Assembly (NCBI GenBank): GCA_965219005.1
Contig: CBDCMS010000004.1
Span: forward strand, 1,364,001 to 1,428,000
Direction of reading: 5' to 3'
Length of the DNA: 64,000 bases
From: CAUZIZ01 sp965219005
Lineage (GTDB): Bacteria > Acidobacteriota > UBA6911 > RPQK01 > JAJDTT01
Shown: positions 18,546-27,402 of the stretch, in pieces
Position numbering within the stretch: position 1 is the stretch's first letter
Layout of the letters: every line of letters starts with the position of its first letter
Program-made: the position numbers and the translations under genes
The notes under the pieces: model-generated
What the model saw: the letters and a program-made list of their open reading frames with translations, nothing else
Told to the model about the DNA's origin: nothing
The model's database searches: none

Positions 18546-19112
18546 CTACTCTGTCGTTTCTTGAAGAGGGATGTATTCGGGGCCCAGACAGACGGGTTCA
18601 TAGCCTGCGTCCGCTCCACTTCCAGTGTAGTGGGGTGTCCACCCCGCCGGATCTTGAAACAGTCGGATCGCTCGGATCTGACGCTCCCGGCAGAGATCGA
18701 ACCAGTGCCAGATTCCCCTGGGCACGCTGATCAGATCTCCTGCTTCGACTTCTAGCGCCATTACTGGACCGTCTTTGGGTCGGATATGGAATAGGCCCCG
18801 GCCAGAGATGATGAAGCGCACCTCGTCTTCATCGTGCCAGTGTTCGACCTGGAACTTGGCCAGCATGGCATCAAGTTGTGGAGTCTCGGGGTTGACGTCG
18901 ATAACGTCAGCCGTGGTGTAACCGCCCTTTGCCTTGAGAGCTTCGATCTCCGGCGCATAGGCCTCGAGGACTTCCTGCGCGGGTGTGCTCGTCGCAATGT
19001 TGCGGTCCGGATTCCATCTTTCGTAGTCAATCCCAAAGTCTGAAAGATAGGCCTCGATGTCCTCCTGCTCATGGATAGATCGGTTCTCGTCCGGTAGTCT
19101 GAGAATCGCCAT
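18546..19112 (-). CDS. mtnD: acireductone dioxygenase (ARD)
   Basis: A 188-residue cupin enzyme that oxidises acireductone to the 2-keto precursor of methionine plus formate with iron, or off-pathway products with nickel. The metal-binding cupin motif 'EHWHDEDEVRFIISGRG' contributes two His and a Glu, and a later His sits in 'VPRGIWHWFDL'. CCAGGAGGACCT precedes the ATG. It is followed immediately by mtnC and preceded by mtnB at 21 bases. The length fits ARD. Confidence 0.93.
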   Translation of the reverse strand: MAILRLPDENRSIHEQEDIEAYLSDFGIDYERWNPDRNIATSTPAQEVLEAYAPEIEALKAKGGYTTADVIDVNPETPQLDAMLAKFQVEHWHDEDEVRFIISGRGLFHIRPKDGPVMALEVEAGDLISVPRGIWHWFDLCRERQIRAIRLFQDPAGWTPHYTGSGADAGYEPVCLGPEYIPLQETTE

Positions 19113-19133
19113 AGGTCCTCCTGGATTTGTCTT

Positions 19134-19814
19134 CTAAGTTGTCTCCGAAAATTGAGAGTCTTTGAGAGGGCGGTCGCTGAGCCCGGCACGATATGAACGG
19201 TATTGAACTTCGATCAAAAACTCCAGGATCTCGATATGGCGCTGGGCCTCAGCTACATGGGTACCCCAACTATAGAGGCCGTGTCCCTCGAGCAGAAAGC
19301 CGTGTGAACTCGGATGTTGTGCTAGGGTCCGGGTTACCCTCTCGCTCAAGCTGGGGATATCCTGGGAGTTCTCGAGGATGGGTAGCCATTCCCCGTGTTC
19401 GTGAGTCGAGACGCCTTTTAGACCCTTTAGCATTTCATAGCCTTCGATGAAGAGGCCGCCCTCACCGGCATAGGCCTTGGAAAGCAGCGTGCTCCAGACA
19501 GAGTGGGTGTGCAGCACCGAGCCCACTTCACGCTGTCGTATCACCGCAAGATGGAGCAGTGTTTCGGCAGAAGGTCCGCCAGAGCCCTTGAGAACCCTGC
19601 CCTCCGCATCGATCTGCAGAAGATCGCGAGCCGAGAGCGAGCCCTTGTCGGTACCGGTCGCGGTTATCGTTATTCGCAAGGGCGTTTGCGAAGTGACAGC
19701 GCTGAAGTTACCGCTGGAACCGACCACCCATCGGCGCTGGTAGAAGGCGTGGCCCACCTGCGTCAACAGATCAACTGCTTCACTGAAGTCGGGTAGGTGT
19801 GCTGAGTCACTCAT
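19134..19814 (-). CDS. mtnB: methylthioribulose-1-phosphate dehydratase
   Basis: A 226-residue class II aldolase/adducin-family enzyme that dehydrates 5-methylthioribulose-1-phosphate, the first step encoded by this cluster. Characteristic motifs: 'RRWVVGSSGNFSAV', 'TGTDKGSLSARDLLQID', 'SAETLLHLAVIRQREVGSVL', the zinc-binding 'HTHS', and 'GFLLEGHGLYSWG' with the third His. The start is at the ATG of MSDSAH; a TTG 16 codons earlier gives a weaker N-terminus. The genes for MtnA and MtnN/MtnP are not in the window, so the pathway is incomplete here. Confidence 0.92.
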   Translation of the reverse strand: MSDSAHLPDFSEAVDLLTQVGHAFYQRRWVVGSSGNFSAVTSQTPLRITITATGTDKGSLSARDLLQIDAEGRVLKGSGGPSAETLLHLAVIRQREVGSVLHTHSVWSTLLSKAYAGEGGLFIEGYEMLKGLKGVSTHEHGEWLPILENSQDIPSLSERVTRTLAQHPSSHGFLLEGHGLYSWGTHVAEAQRHIEILEFLIEVQYRSYRAGLSDRPLKDSQFSETT

Positions 19815-20039
19815 CGAACCGCCATTGAAGGTCGTTGCCTGCCTGCTCGCACGACCGTTCAAGGAGTCTATTCAAGCAGATCCGACCCGAAAAGGCACGA
19901 ATATATCGTCGTCAGAGGGCACCCGCACCGACGCGGTTGGAGCTCCTGAGCCCGTCTTGGCAGACGGGACCACATGAAAGACGTCGATGCTGAGGCGGGT
20001 AGCCTGATGTCAGCTTGGGGGCCTATACTTGCTGGAATC

Positions 20040-20364
20040 ATGAAAGAAGCGCGTCGGGGCTTTTTGAGACTCCTCGTGGCTGGCGCGATGGTCGCCGCTT
20101 TGCTATTGGGCATGGTCATCGACAGTGGGGCTCAAGGGCCCGGCCCGGGAGCAGCAGCTGACTATGGAATCCTTTCCCTTCTGCCGGCTGCCACCGCTAT
20201 CGTTCTGGCCTTCCTGACACGCGAAGTATTGGTCTCGCTCTTCCTGGGAATCTGTGTTGGCGGACTGATTAGCGGCAATCTCAATATCCTACAAGCATTC
20301 CTTATCCCGGCTATTGGATCGTCGCAGTACGGCCTGATTCTCCTGGTCTACCTCTGGTCTCTAG
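20040..20364 (+). pseudogene. NhaC-type Na+/H+ antiporter, N-terminal part (interrupted by IS)
   Basis: The first 108 codons of a Na+/H+ antiporter of the NhaC family. They include a signal-like first helix (MKEARRGFLRLLVAGAMVAA) and a membrane segment 'YGILSLLPAATAIVLAFLTR' followed by 'VLVSLFLGICVGGLISGN'. The frame runs to CTAG at 20361-20364, where the IS1182-type element begins, and would end at 20408 inside the element. Removing the element and one CTAG joins this frame exactly to 21939-23128, giving a 504-residue antiporter of normal length. As it stands the gene is disrupted. An upstream ATG at 19974 is less likely. Confidence 0.85.
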
Positions 20365-21934
20365 CAGCCTGTCGGACTTTCGAGGTCACACCGAACGGGC
20401 ATCATTAGTGTATGGCGAATCGATTTAGAACAGTAGATCGAGAGACTCCTTATCTGTTTCCTCCTTCGGTGCAGGAATGGCTGCCGGAGACGCATCTGGC
20501 TCGCTTCGTGGTGGAGGTGGTGAGCAAGCTGGAGTTGAGGAAGTTGGAGGATTCCTACACGAAACGGGGATCGGAAGGATACCATCCGGCGGTGATGCTG
20601 GCGTTGTTGTTTTACGGGTATGCGACGGGGGTGTTTTCGAGTCGGAAGTTGGAGCAAGCCACCTACGATTCGGTGGCGTTTCGCTACCTCGCCGGCAACA
20701 CGCATCCGGATCACGACACCATAGCCCATTTCCGAAAGCGGTTTTTGGAAGAGCTGAAGCCGCTGTTTGTGGAGATCTTGCTGCTGGCCCAGGCGATGGG
20801 ATTTCTGAAGTTGGGCCGAGTGAGTTTGGATGGCACGAAGGTCAAAGCCAATGCCTCCAAGCACAGTGCGTTGAGCTGGGGGCACATCCAGAAACTGGAA
20901 GCGCGGCTGCGAGAAGAAGTGGACGAGTTGATGCAGCTGGCCGAGGAAGCGGATGGACGAGAAGAAACGGAAGGGATGGACATCCCGGCCGAGCTGGCGC
21001 GGCGGGAAGCACGGTTGAAAGCGATCGATCAAGCGAAGCAGAAGCTGGTCGAGCGGGCGGCCGAGCGGCAGGCGGCCGAGCACGCCGAATATGAAGGGAA
21101 GGTGGCCAAGCGGCAAGCCCAGAGGAAAAGGGGAAACAAACCGAAGGGTCGCGAACCCAAACCGCCCCGAGGAGGAATCCGAGACCAGGATCAGATCAAT
21201 CTGACGGATGAAGATTCTCGGATCATGCCGGTCTCGGGCGGGGGATTTGAGCAATGCTACAACGCTCAGGCCCTGGTGGATAACGACAGTCTGTTGATTG
21301 TGGCCGTTCATGTCACGCCAAACGCCAATGACAAGAAAGAACTGAAACCGGCCCTGGCGGCGCTGCACGCATTGCCGGAGTCGTTGGGTCGGCCCCAGGA
21401 GCTGCTGGCCGACAACGGCTACTTCAGTGGTGCCAACGTGGAGCTTTGTAGCGAGCATGCGGTCCTTCCCTATATTGCGGTCGAGCGGGAAGCCCACCAC
21501 TTGCCGCCGAACGAACGCTGGAAAGAACCGGAGCCACCCGGGGAAGACGCCGATGCGGTGGAGCAGATGAGATACCGGTTGAAGACCCCGGCGGGTCGAG
21601 CCATCTACGGGCAACGCAAAGCTGTCCCCGAGCCCGTCTTTGGGATCATCAAATCGGTGATGGGCTTTGCGCAGTTCTCTCTCCGAGGAGCGGAGGCGGC
21701 AGACGGGGAGTGGACTCTGGCCAGCATCGCCTGGAATCTGAAAAGAATGTACAACCTCGCCTGCCGCCAGCCGAAGCTGGCCCGTGCCACCCTCTGAAGA
21801 GGTGGGCCAGGTCGTTTCAGCGGCCAAATCACCGCCGCAGATCAGACGATTCATCGATTTCGTGCTTGGTCGTGCAAGACTTTGGATCAAACGTCAAATT
21901 TCAGAAGTGCCTGTGAGTCAAGTCCGACAGGCTG
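20365..21934 (+). mobile_element. IS1182-family insertion sequence, complete
   Basis: A 1570-base element with perfect 15-bp terminal inverted repeats: CAGCCTGTCGGACTT at 20365-20379 and its complement at 21920-21934. It is flanked by a 4-bp palindromic direct repeat CTAG (20361-20364 and 21935-21938), read as a target-site duplication. One full transposase gene fills the interior. Intact ends and an intact transposase suggest a recent insertion. Confidence 0.92.
20412..21797 (+). CDS. IS1182-family transposase (DDE)
   Basis: A 461-residue transposase. The N-terminal DUF772-like domain is clear ('YHPAVMLALLFYGYATGVFSS' minus its first residue, 'PDHDTIAHFRKRF'), followed by 'LGRVSLDGTKVKANASKHS' with the first catalytic Asp, a charged insert with coiled-coil character (about residues 170-260), 'NAQALVDNDSLLIVAVHV', 'LLADNGYFSGANVE' with the second Asp, and a DDE C-terminal region 'RLKTPAGRAIYGQRKAVPEP' followed by the Glu-containing 'FGIIKSVMGF'. 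Full length and apparently functional. The 509-residue frame on the opposite strand is a shadow of it. Confidence 0.93.
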   Translation: MANRFRTVDRETPYLFPPSVQEWLPETHLARFVVEVVSKLELRKLEDSYTKRGSEGYHPAVMLALLFYGYATGVFSSRKLEQATYDSVAFRYLAGNTHPDHDTIAHFRKRFLEELKPLFVEILLLAQAMGFLKLGRVSLDGTKVKANASKHSALSWGHIQKLEARLREEVDELMQLAEEADGREETEGMDIPAELARREARLKAIDQAKQKLVERAAERQAAEHAEYEGKVAKRQAQRKRGNKPKGREPKPPRGGIRDQDQINLTDEDSRIMPVSGGGFEQCYNAQALVDNDSLLIVAVHVTPNANDKKELKPALAALHALPESLGRPQELLADNGYFSGANVELCSEHAVLPYIAVEREAHHLPPNERWKEPEPPGEDADAVEQMRYRLKTPAGRAIYGQRKAVPEPVFGIIKSVMGFAQFSLRGAEAADGEWTLASIAWNLKRMYNLACRQPKLARATL

Positions 21935-21938
21935 CTAG

Positions 21939-23128
21939 GGGGACTGATCGGGGTCTGGACGCGGACCGGAGGGGCGCAAGCCTTCGCCGAATGGTCGGCT
22001 GAGCACCTCGTGCATGGAAGACGCAGCGCCAAGGTTTTCGCCTGGTTTATGGGGGTGGTGTTTCACCAGGGTGGCACGATTTCTACTGTCCTGACCGGTA
22101 CCACCGTGCGGGTTGTCACTGACCGGGAGAAAGTGAGCCATGAGGAACTCAGCTACATCGTCGACTCAACGGCTTCTCCGATCGCGGGCCTGATACCGCT
22201 GAACATCTGGCCCATCTACGTGGGGGGGCTGGTGGCTGGGACGATTCCCTTGATCTCTGACCAGGAAGCCGGGATCTCGTTCTTCTACCGTTCGATTCCA
22301 ATGAATTTCTACAGCATCTTCGCGGTCTTGATGACGCTGCTGCTCTCGCTTGAGTGGCTCCCCTGGACCGGACGGAAGATGGCAGCGGCGATGGATCGGG
22401 TCCAAGCCAGCGGAGAGCTCAATGCCTCGGGAGCCCGCCCACTGATAGCTCCGGAGCTGACTGAGACCAGGGTGCCCGAGGGTTACCGCCCCTCAATTCT
22501 GGATTTCGCGGTTCCGATTATGGTGCTCATAGGGTTCGCCCTTGGTTCCTACCTGGTACTGGGATCAGTGAAGATCGCAGAGGCTTTCGGTCTGGCTCTG
22601 CTGGCGGGTTTCTTTCTTGCCCTGGTCCGCGGACTCGCCCTAAGCGAGCTGGTGTCCGGGTTTGTCGACGGATGCAAAGGCGTAACCAGTGGAGCGGTTC
22701 TTCTGGGCCTTGCCCTTACCTTGGGACGGGTCTCGGAGGAGCTAGACACAGCTTCCTATATCGTAGATCTGAGCGGTCGTTGGATCGTACCCATCTTACT
22801 GCCGGCTATGCTGCTTTTTATCTGCATGGTGGTTTCTTTTTCGATTGGAACGTCCTTTGGCACCTTCGCCGTGATGTTTCCCCTGGCGATGCCCCTGGCC
22901 TGGTCGATATCGCAGGAACCGATGTACGTCATGCTCTGTTTCGGAGCCGTGGTGGGAGGCTCCATGTTCGGCGACCAGTGCTCTCCCATCTCTGACACGA
23001 CGATTCTCTCGTCGCTGGCGTGCGGAGCCGACCTGATGGACCACGTGACCACCCAGCTCCCGCTGGCCCTGGTGGCGGCCGGCCTGGCAGCGATCTGTGC
23101 GACAGTTACCTCCCTCCTGATCCTTTGA
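21939..23128 (+). pseudogene. NhaC-type Na+/H+ antiporter, C-terminal part (interrupted by IS)
   Basis: The remaining 397 codons of the antiporter gene begun at 20040. The joined frame reads 'LWSLGGLIGVWTRTGGAQAF' across the insertion site. Downstream are the typical conserved segments 'FHQGGTISTVLTGTTVR', several membrane helices, 'SIGTSFGTFAVMFPLAMPLA', and 'GGSMFGDQCSPISDTTILSS', the NhaC-family signature near the end. The first internal start is a GTG at 22010, so a truncated product is conceivable but would lack the first helices. Ion specificity cannot be determined by eye. Confidence 0.87.
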
Positions 23129-23349
23129 CCTGAGCTGAAACTTGAATAGTGAGCAGTGGTGAAGTGATCAGTGAACAGTACCGGAAACAGCTACAGCCGG
23201 CAGAGCCGCGAACGACTTGACTCGTTAGCAGTATGCCCCACGTTTCGAGGAGAGAGCTGGACAACAGCAGAATCTCGCAGATCCCCAACCCCTCGCTGGC
23301 GTATGGCTTGGATTTCTTTCCCGAATGGGATCAGCGCCATTTGGGAACG
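23129..23349. repeat. intergenic copy of repeat modules, reverse orientation
   Basis: The 221-base convergent gap carries, inverted, modules also present at 6430-6510 and 6799-6840: 'cttgaatagtgagcagtggt', 'gaacagtaccggaaacagc' and 'agagccgcgaacgacttgac'. It also carries a degenerate palindrome arm, 'ccccaacccctcgctggcg'. No gene seen. Confidence 0.6.
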
Positions 23350-24576
23350 CTAGAACACCATGCTGGCGTAGGTGACGAAGGAGCCGGTCGGATCCATGAT
23401 GCTGTGGTCATGGGCGAGGAGGCGGCCAGGCTGTTGGTCAATCAGATTCAGCAGCGTGTAGAGTGGCGAGAAACCGCAAATTCTTCGCTTGTCCTTCTCG
23501 TCCTGAACCAGTCGAAAGAAGTTCTCTGCATCCGCGGCTGCTACCTGGTCCAACATTTCCAGGTCCTTGGCCGAGGCCTGTTCGATGTCCTCCTCAGTTG
23601 GCCGAAAGGCATCCCCGTAGCGTGGACCGATGTGAGCCAGGTCTACGCTGGCAATCCAGCAGACCCGCTTTCCACTCTGCTCTTCTGCCTTGCGAACTCC
23701 TTCGATGAATTTCCAGAACAGTGGGCGGGTCCTCTCGGAGTAGGGCGAAGTGCAGAGTTCCAAGAAGGAGAAGCTGCAGAGAACCGGGAGGATCCGTATG
23801 GGTTGCTGGGGAAAGAGGTGCTGCAAGAAGACGATCTGGAATTCAATTGTATGCTCGCTTCGATGGGTCAGATCTTCTTCAAAGAGGGGTTCTTTGCACC
23901 CTTCCCGGAGAATTCGGAGAAAGTCCCGGTCGAGCACTGCGGTCCCGAGGGGGGTCTGAAAGTTCTTTGAGGAGATGGAGAACAACTCGGGCAGGCCCAT
24001 GTGGCCGGTCCCCAAGATCACGAACAGATCGGGGGGCTCGCTTTCGGCAAGCTCCCTGTAGGCATGAGTATAGGTGGGTCCTCCCAATCGGAGATCGATG
24101 TGCGGTGCCACCAGCGCCGTTAGATGCTGCTTCTTGCGGGCGCCGGGAAGCCCTGCAGCCTTTGTGTCTGTGTAGAAAGCACTCAGCGTCTCGGACAACT
24201 GAATCGAATCGCCGGGATAGCTGAGCCCGGCGTGGCTGGCCTGTCGCACAGTCGCGCTGCGGTAGGCCTGGACTAGATCGCTGCGATACCGTCGGAAGTT
24301 TTCGTTCTCCAGAAAATGGGCGGAGTCCAGCTGATCCAGAAGACGCGCTACTTCTTCCTGAAGAACGATCCGGCCCTGGCGACGGGTCATTTCAGCTTGG
24401 ATATCCAAAAGGGAGTGTTCTCCATCGAACAGCTGGAGAAGGGAGTACAGCTCCGGGGCAACGGCCAGAGCCTGTTCGGAAATCTTAGTGGGATCGCGCA
24501 GCAGGATGAGTTGTTTTCCCTGATCTTCGAAGGGCAGCGATTCGAGATAGCGGAGCTTGGGTTTATCGGTCAGCAC
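23350..24576 (-). CDS. MEMO1-family protein with N-terminal accessory domain
   Basis: A 408-residue protein whose C-terminal two thirds (about residue 125 on) match the MEMO1 / AmmeMemoRadiSam protein B family, related to extradiol dioxygenases. Motifs: 'VAPHIDLRLGGPTYTHAY' with the metal-site-like His, 'VILGTGHMGLPELFSIS', 'HRSEHTIEFQIVFLQHLF', and 'ASVDLAHIGPRYGD'. The first 120 residues form an extra helical, PqqD/winged-helix-like domain ('LYSLLQLFDGEHSLLDIQAE'). It starts at GTG and overlaps the end of the M49 peptidase gene by 14 bases, so the two are probably co-translated. The AMMECR1 and radical-SAM partners of AmmeMemoRadiSam are not next to it. Confidence 0.85.
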   Translation of the reverse strand: MLTDKPKLRYLESLPFEDQGKQLILLRDPTKISEQALAVAPELYSLLQLFDGEHSLLDIQAEMTRRQGRIVLQEEVARLLDQLDSAHFLENENFRRYRSDLVQAYRSATVRQASHAGLSYPGDSIQLSETLSAFYTDTKAAGLPGARKKQHLTALVAPHIDLRLGGPTYTHAYRELAESEPPDLFVILGTGHMGLPELFSISSKNFQTPLGTAVLDRDFLRILREGCKEPLFEEDLTHRSEHTIEFQIVFLQHLFPQQPIRILPVLCSFSFLELCTSPYSERTRPLFWKFIEGVRKAEEQSGKRVCWIASVDLAHIGPRYGDAFRPTEEDIEQASAKDLEMLDQVAAADAENFFRLVQDEKDKRRICGFSPLYTLLNLIDQQPGRLLAHDHSIMDPTGSFVTYASMVF

Positions 24577-26659
24577 TCTGATCGTACTTGTGAAGAGCGG
24601 GAGGCCAGAGTTCGGTGTTGAAGCGCCAGCTCGAGAACCTCAACTGCTGGCGGGTCAAATCTTCCTTGGTTTCCAACCGAACGTCGACGATCTCATCCGC
24701 GTCCAGCACGGGAATCAGCTGGGGGAAGACAACCGCTACCTCTTTGGGGATCTTCAGTCGGTCGGCCCTTGCTTTGATATTGTCCCGCCAGATTGTATTG
24801 ACCCGGGTGCCGAAGCGGTCGAAAATCTGGGCTGCGGCCTCGGCATCGCCCCTGGATTTCATCGTCTGAAGTTTTCCCAGGAGCCGAGCGATTCCCTGAT
24901 GCGCTTTAGAGATGTCAACGATTTCTACGTAATAGTTGCCGTCAACCTGCACTACACGGACTCCATAATCTTGATCTTGTTCTTCGCCCCCTTCGACCAG
25001 GTAGCGCAGGACCAATTCGCGGCCCTTCCGGTGAGCTTCACGCACGTTGTCGTCCTGAAGTGAGCGGTAGCGGTTCATGTGACCTTGAAGGTGACCAATA
25101 TACTGGGCTTCGGCCACTTTGAGTTGTTGCTGGGCGCTGAAGGCTCCGATTTCCACTAGTTTCGGATCGAAGATGTGATAAAGAGCTACCAGATCGGCAC
25201 GGCACTCTTCCAGAGCCGAGTAGACGCGCCCGAGCCGCGTTCTGGGGTCCGACTCGAGATCATCTTCCGGCTTGCCGGATCCATGACCGATGACTTCGTG
25301 CATATAGACTTCCCAGCGGCGTCCAATCTTTCCATATTCGCGATAGTTTTCTCGGTGTTTGGGAAGATAGAACTCGTCGACAATCTGCTCCCGAATTCCT
25401 CCTGACTTCGCCTCCTGAACGTTATAGAGGATGATGTTCTTGCTTCCGAAATCGCGGCGAATGTCGGAATAGTTGGGCAGGTTGTAAGCCACCGGCGAGT
25501 TGGGACCTGCATCCCCGACGCCCAGGATAATCTGAACGACGTTGGCGACAGGCGGCGTGACTTTGGAGCGCCTGTACTTGGCAGGCCACGGCATTTTCGC
25601 CTCGAAGTAGTCCGCCGCGGCAGCTAACTGTTCGATCAGTCTCGAATCTGAGGTGAACGTGACGTTGGCTTCGAACTGTCCGATGACCCCCCGAGGATCG
25701 ATGTACTGCTCGATGAATCCGTTGAGGTAGTCGATGGTAGTACGGGATTTGAGCCACTTTATGGAGTGCTGTCGGTATTTCTCTTCATCGCCGGTCTCGT
25801 AGTATTCGATGAGAAGTTCCAGGCCGCGCCGCTGTTCCTTGGACTCCGCCAGGGGAAGGGCCTTCTGGAGCCAGTAGCGGATCGTCTCCAGGTCCTGGTT
25901 GTAGAGCGCTCCGATCTTGTATAGATGTGGGACGATCTTGCCACCCTCGAAGCCGAATCTGACATTGAGCCGTGACTGCCATTCGGGAGAGAGACGGCTG
26001 AAAGCGTCCTGGGTCACCCCAGGCGCGTACAAGTTCACGTGGCTTGTTGCCAGAATGTCATCCCCTTTTTTCTGATTGTTCTGAAGGGGCTCGAGATCGA
26101 GATCGAAGATATGGGGACTCAGTCGCGCCAGTTTCTGATCGATGGACTCGTCCGGCTGCAGATCGATCTTGCCTCCCCCTTCCATCACCCGATGAGTGGC
26201 CTCCTGGAGCATCTTGAGGGTCAAGTGATTAGGCCGGTACTTGACGTGCGACTGTGCCCCATACTGGCCATGGTTGATCCAGAGGTATTTCAGGTAGTCG
26301 TGGACGGCATGCTGGACTCGGGGATCAAGCCCTGAAGAGTTCAGATAGATAGTTTCGAGAAGGTCTTTGATCTCGAGCGCGTATCTGTGGGCCTGGTCGG
26401 TGAAGATATCGTTCCCGGCGATGGCCGCACGGTAGAGAAAGTAGGCCAGTCTTTTCTGGTCCAGGCTCAGTTTTTCGAAGCCTTCGGCATCGACGCCTAC
26501 GACCAGGATATCCTGCTCGTCCTTGCCCAGACGCTCCAGCTCGCCGACATAGGACCGATCCGACCCGCGCTCGTCAGTGGCAATCGGGGAGTTGGGATCA
26601 GGACTTTGTGTCTGTGTGCAGCGCAGCATCAGCATGAGAAGGCAGATCCGGAGACGCAT
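24563..26659 (-). CDS. dipeptidyl-peptidase III-like zinc peptidase (M49)
   Basis: A 698-residue member of peptidase family M49, metalloenzymes that remove dipeptides from peptide N-termini. The hallmark six-residue-spaced zinc site 'HEVIGHGSGKPEDD' (His454, His459) and the second motif 'EECRADLVALYHIF' (Glu484) are both present. The first 15 residues are hydrophobic and end in Cys14, suggesting export or lipidation, though the lipobox is poor. It lies upstream of, and overlaps, the MEMO-like gene. An alternative reading as a generic NUDIX-associated M49 (DPP3-like) would not change the mechanism. Confidence 0.88.
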   Translation of the reverse strand: MRLRICLLMLMLRCTQTQSPDPNSPIATDERGSDRSYVGELERLGKDEQDILVVGVDAEGFEKLSLDQKRLAYFLYRAAIAGNDIFTDQAHRYALEIKDLLETIYLNSSGLDPRVQHAVHDYLKYLWINHGQYGAQSHVKYRPNHLTLKMLQEATHRVMEGGGKIDLQPDESIDQKLARLSPHIFDLDLEPLQNNQKKGDDILATSHVNLYAPGVTQDAFSRLSPEWQSRLNVRFGFEGGKIVPHLYKIGALYNQDLETIRYWLQKALPLAESKEQRRGLELLIEYYETGDEEKYRQHSIKWLKSRTTIDYLNGFIEQYIDPRGVIGQFEANVTFTSDSRLIEQLAAAADYFEAKMPWPAKYRRSKVTPPVANVVQIILGVGDAGPNSPVAYNLPNYSDIRRDFGSKNIILYNVQEAKSGGIREQIVDEFYLPKHRENYREYGKIGRRWEVYMHEVIGHGSGKPEDDLESDPRTRLGRVYSALEECRADLVALYHIFDPKLVEIGAFSAQQQLKVAEAQYIGHLQGHMNRYRSLQDDNVREAHRKGRELVLRYLVEGGEEQDQDYGVRVVQVDGNYYVEIVDISKAHQGIARLLGKLQTMKSRGDAEAAAQIFDRFGTRVNTIWRDNIKARADRLKIPKEVAVVFPQLIPVLDADEIVDVRLETKEDLTRQQLRFSSWRFNTELWPPALHKYDQSADR

Positions 26660-26903
26660 GAGGTGTTCCTATCGAAGGCTTGTAAACGGTATGCGGCAGT
26701 CTCGATGCCGCGTTCCCGGGCCATTCCTGGTGCCAGTCGGTCGCGGGTATGGCGCAGCCATTTTTAGGGGCAGGCGAAAACCATCGAAAACTCTCTGGGA
26801 ACCCAGGAGGACACGCCCTCACAGTCTGCCTGAATCGGATAGGAGAAATATGTTCCGAGAGCCGTAAGTAGAAAAACAGTCGCCGGCGGTCAGAAATTAC
26901 CGA

Positions 26904-27269
26904 TCAGTGGGCTGCACTCGATGGGTCTGCGACGACCGCTCCATACTTTCCCTCTTCTGCCTGCTTGACGTCTTCAATCGGCTTGGAGCCGTCCAAGGCT
27001 CCTAAGGTTTCGGTGATCCTGTTGTCGTCGGTGCAGAGATCCACGTCGTTCTTGTCAGTCCATTCTTCGAACTCATCAGGAAGCTCACCATCCGGATAGA
27101 TCGCATTCACGGGGCAAAGGGAGACGCAGGCATCGCAATCGATGCATTCGTCAGGATTGATGATGAGCATGTGAGGATCTTGAATCTCGTAAAAACAGTC
27201 AACAGGGCAGTCTGCAACACAATCAGTATAGCGGTTGGCGACACATCGTTCCGTAACTATATAGGTCAT
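26904..27269 (-). CDS. ferredoxin with two Fe-S clusters
   Basis: A 121-residue ferredoxin. The start ATG follows CAAGGAGGAGT; the longer open frame has no such site. The N-terminal cluster motif has Cys at the spacing C-x7-C-x3-C-x3-C ('CVANRYTDCVADCPVDC'), typical of a 7Fe/8Fe ferredoxin of the FdxA type. A canonical CxxCxxCxxxCP ('CIDCDACVSLCPVNA') follows. The C-terminal extension is acidic. It serves as a small cytoplasmic electron carrier; partner enzymes are not adjacent. Confidence 0.92.
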   Translation of the reverse strand: MTYIVTERCVANRYTDCVADCPVDCFYEIQDPHMLIINPDECIDCDACVSLCPVNAIYPDGELPDEFEEWTDKNDVDLCTDDNRITETLGALDGSKPIEDVKQAEEGKYGAVVADPSSAAH

Positions 27270-27402
27270 ACTCCTCCTTGTTCTTAAATTGACCGAGGGA
27301 CATTCTACCAAGGACCACCGACCTCGGGCAATACAGACAAGTGGCGGAGGTTGCATTCTTCGAAAGGTTACTCCAAACTCATCCATTCGAGAGAATGAAA
27401 CG

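Noticed and set aside
20361..21890. 509-residue minus-strand open frame
   Set aside because: It lies fully opposite the IS1182-type transposase, has low-complexity Leu/Arg/His composition and no ribosome-binding site; it is a shadow of GC-rich codon use.
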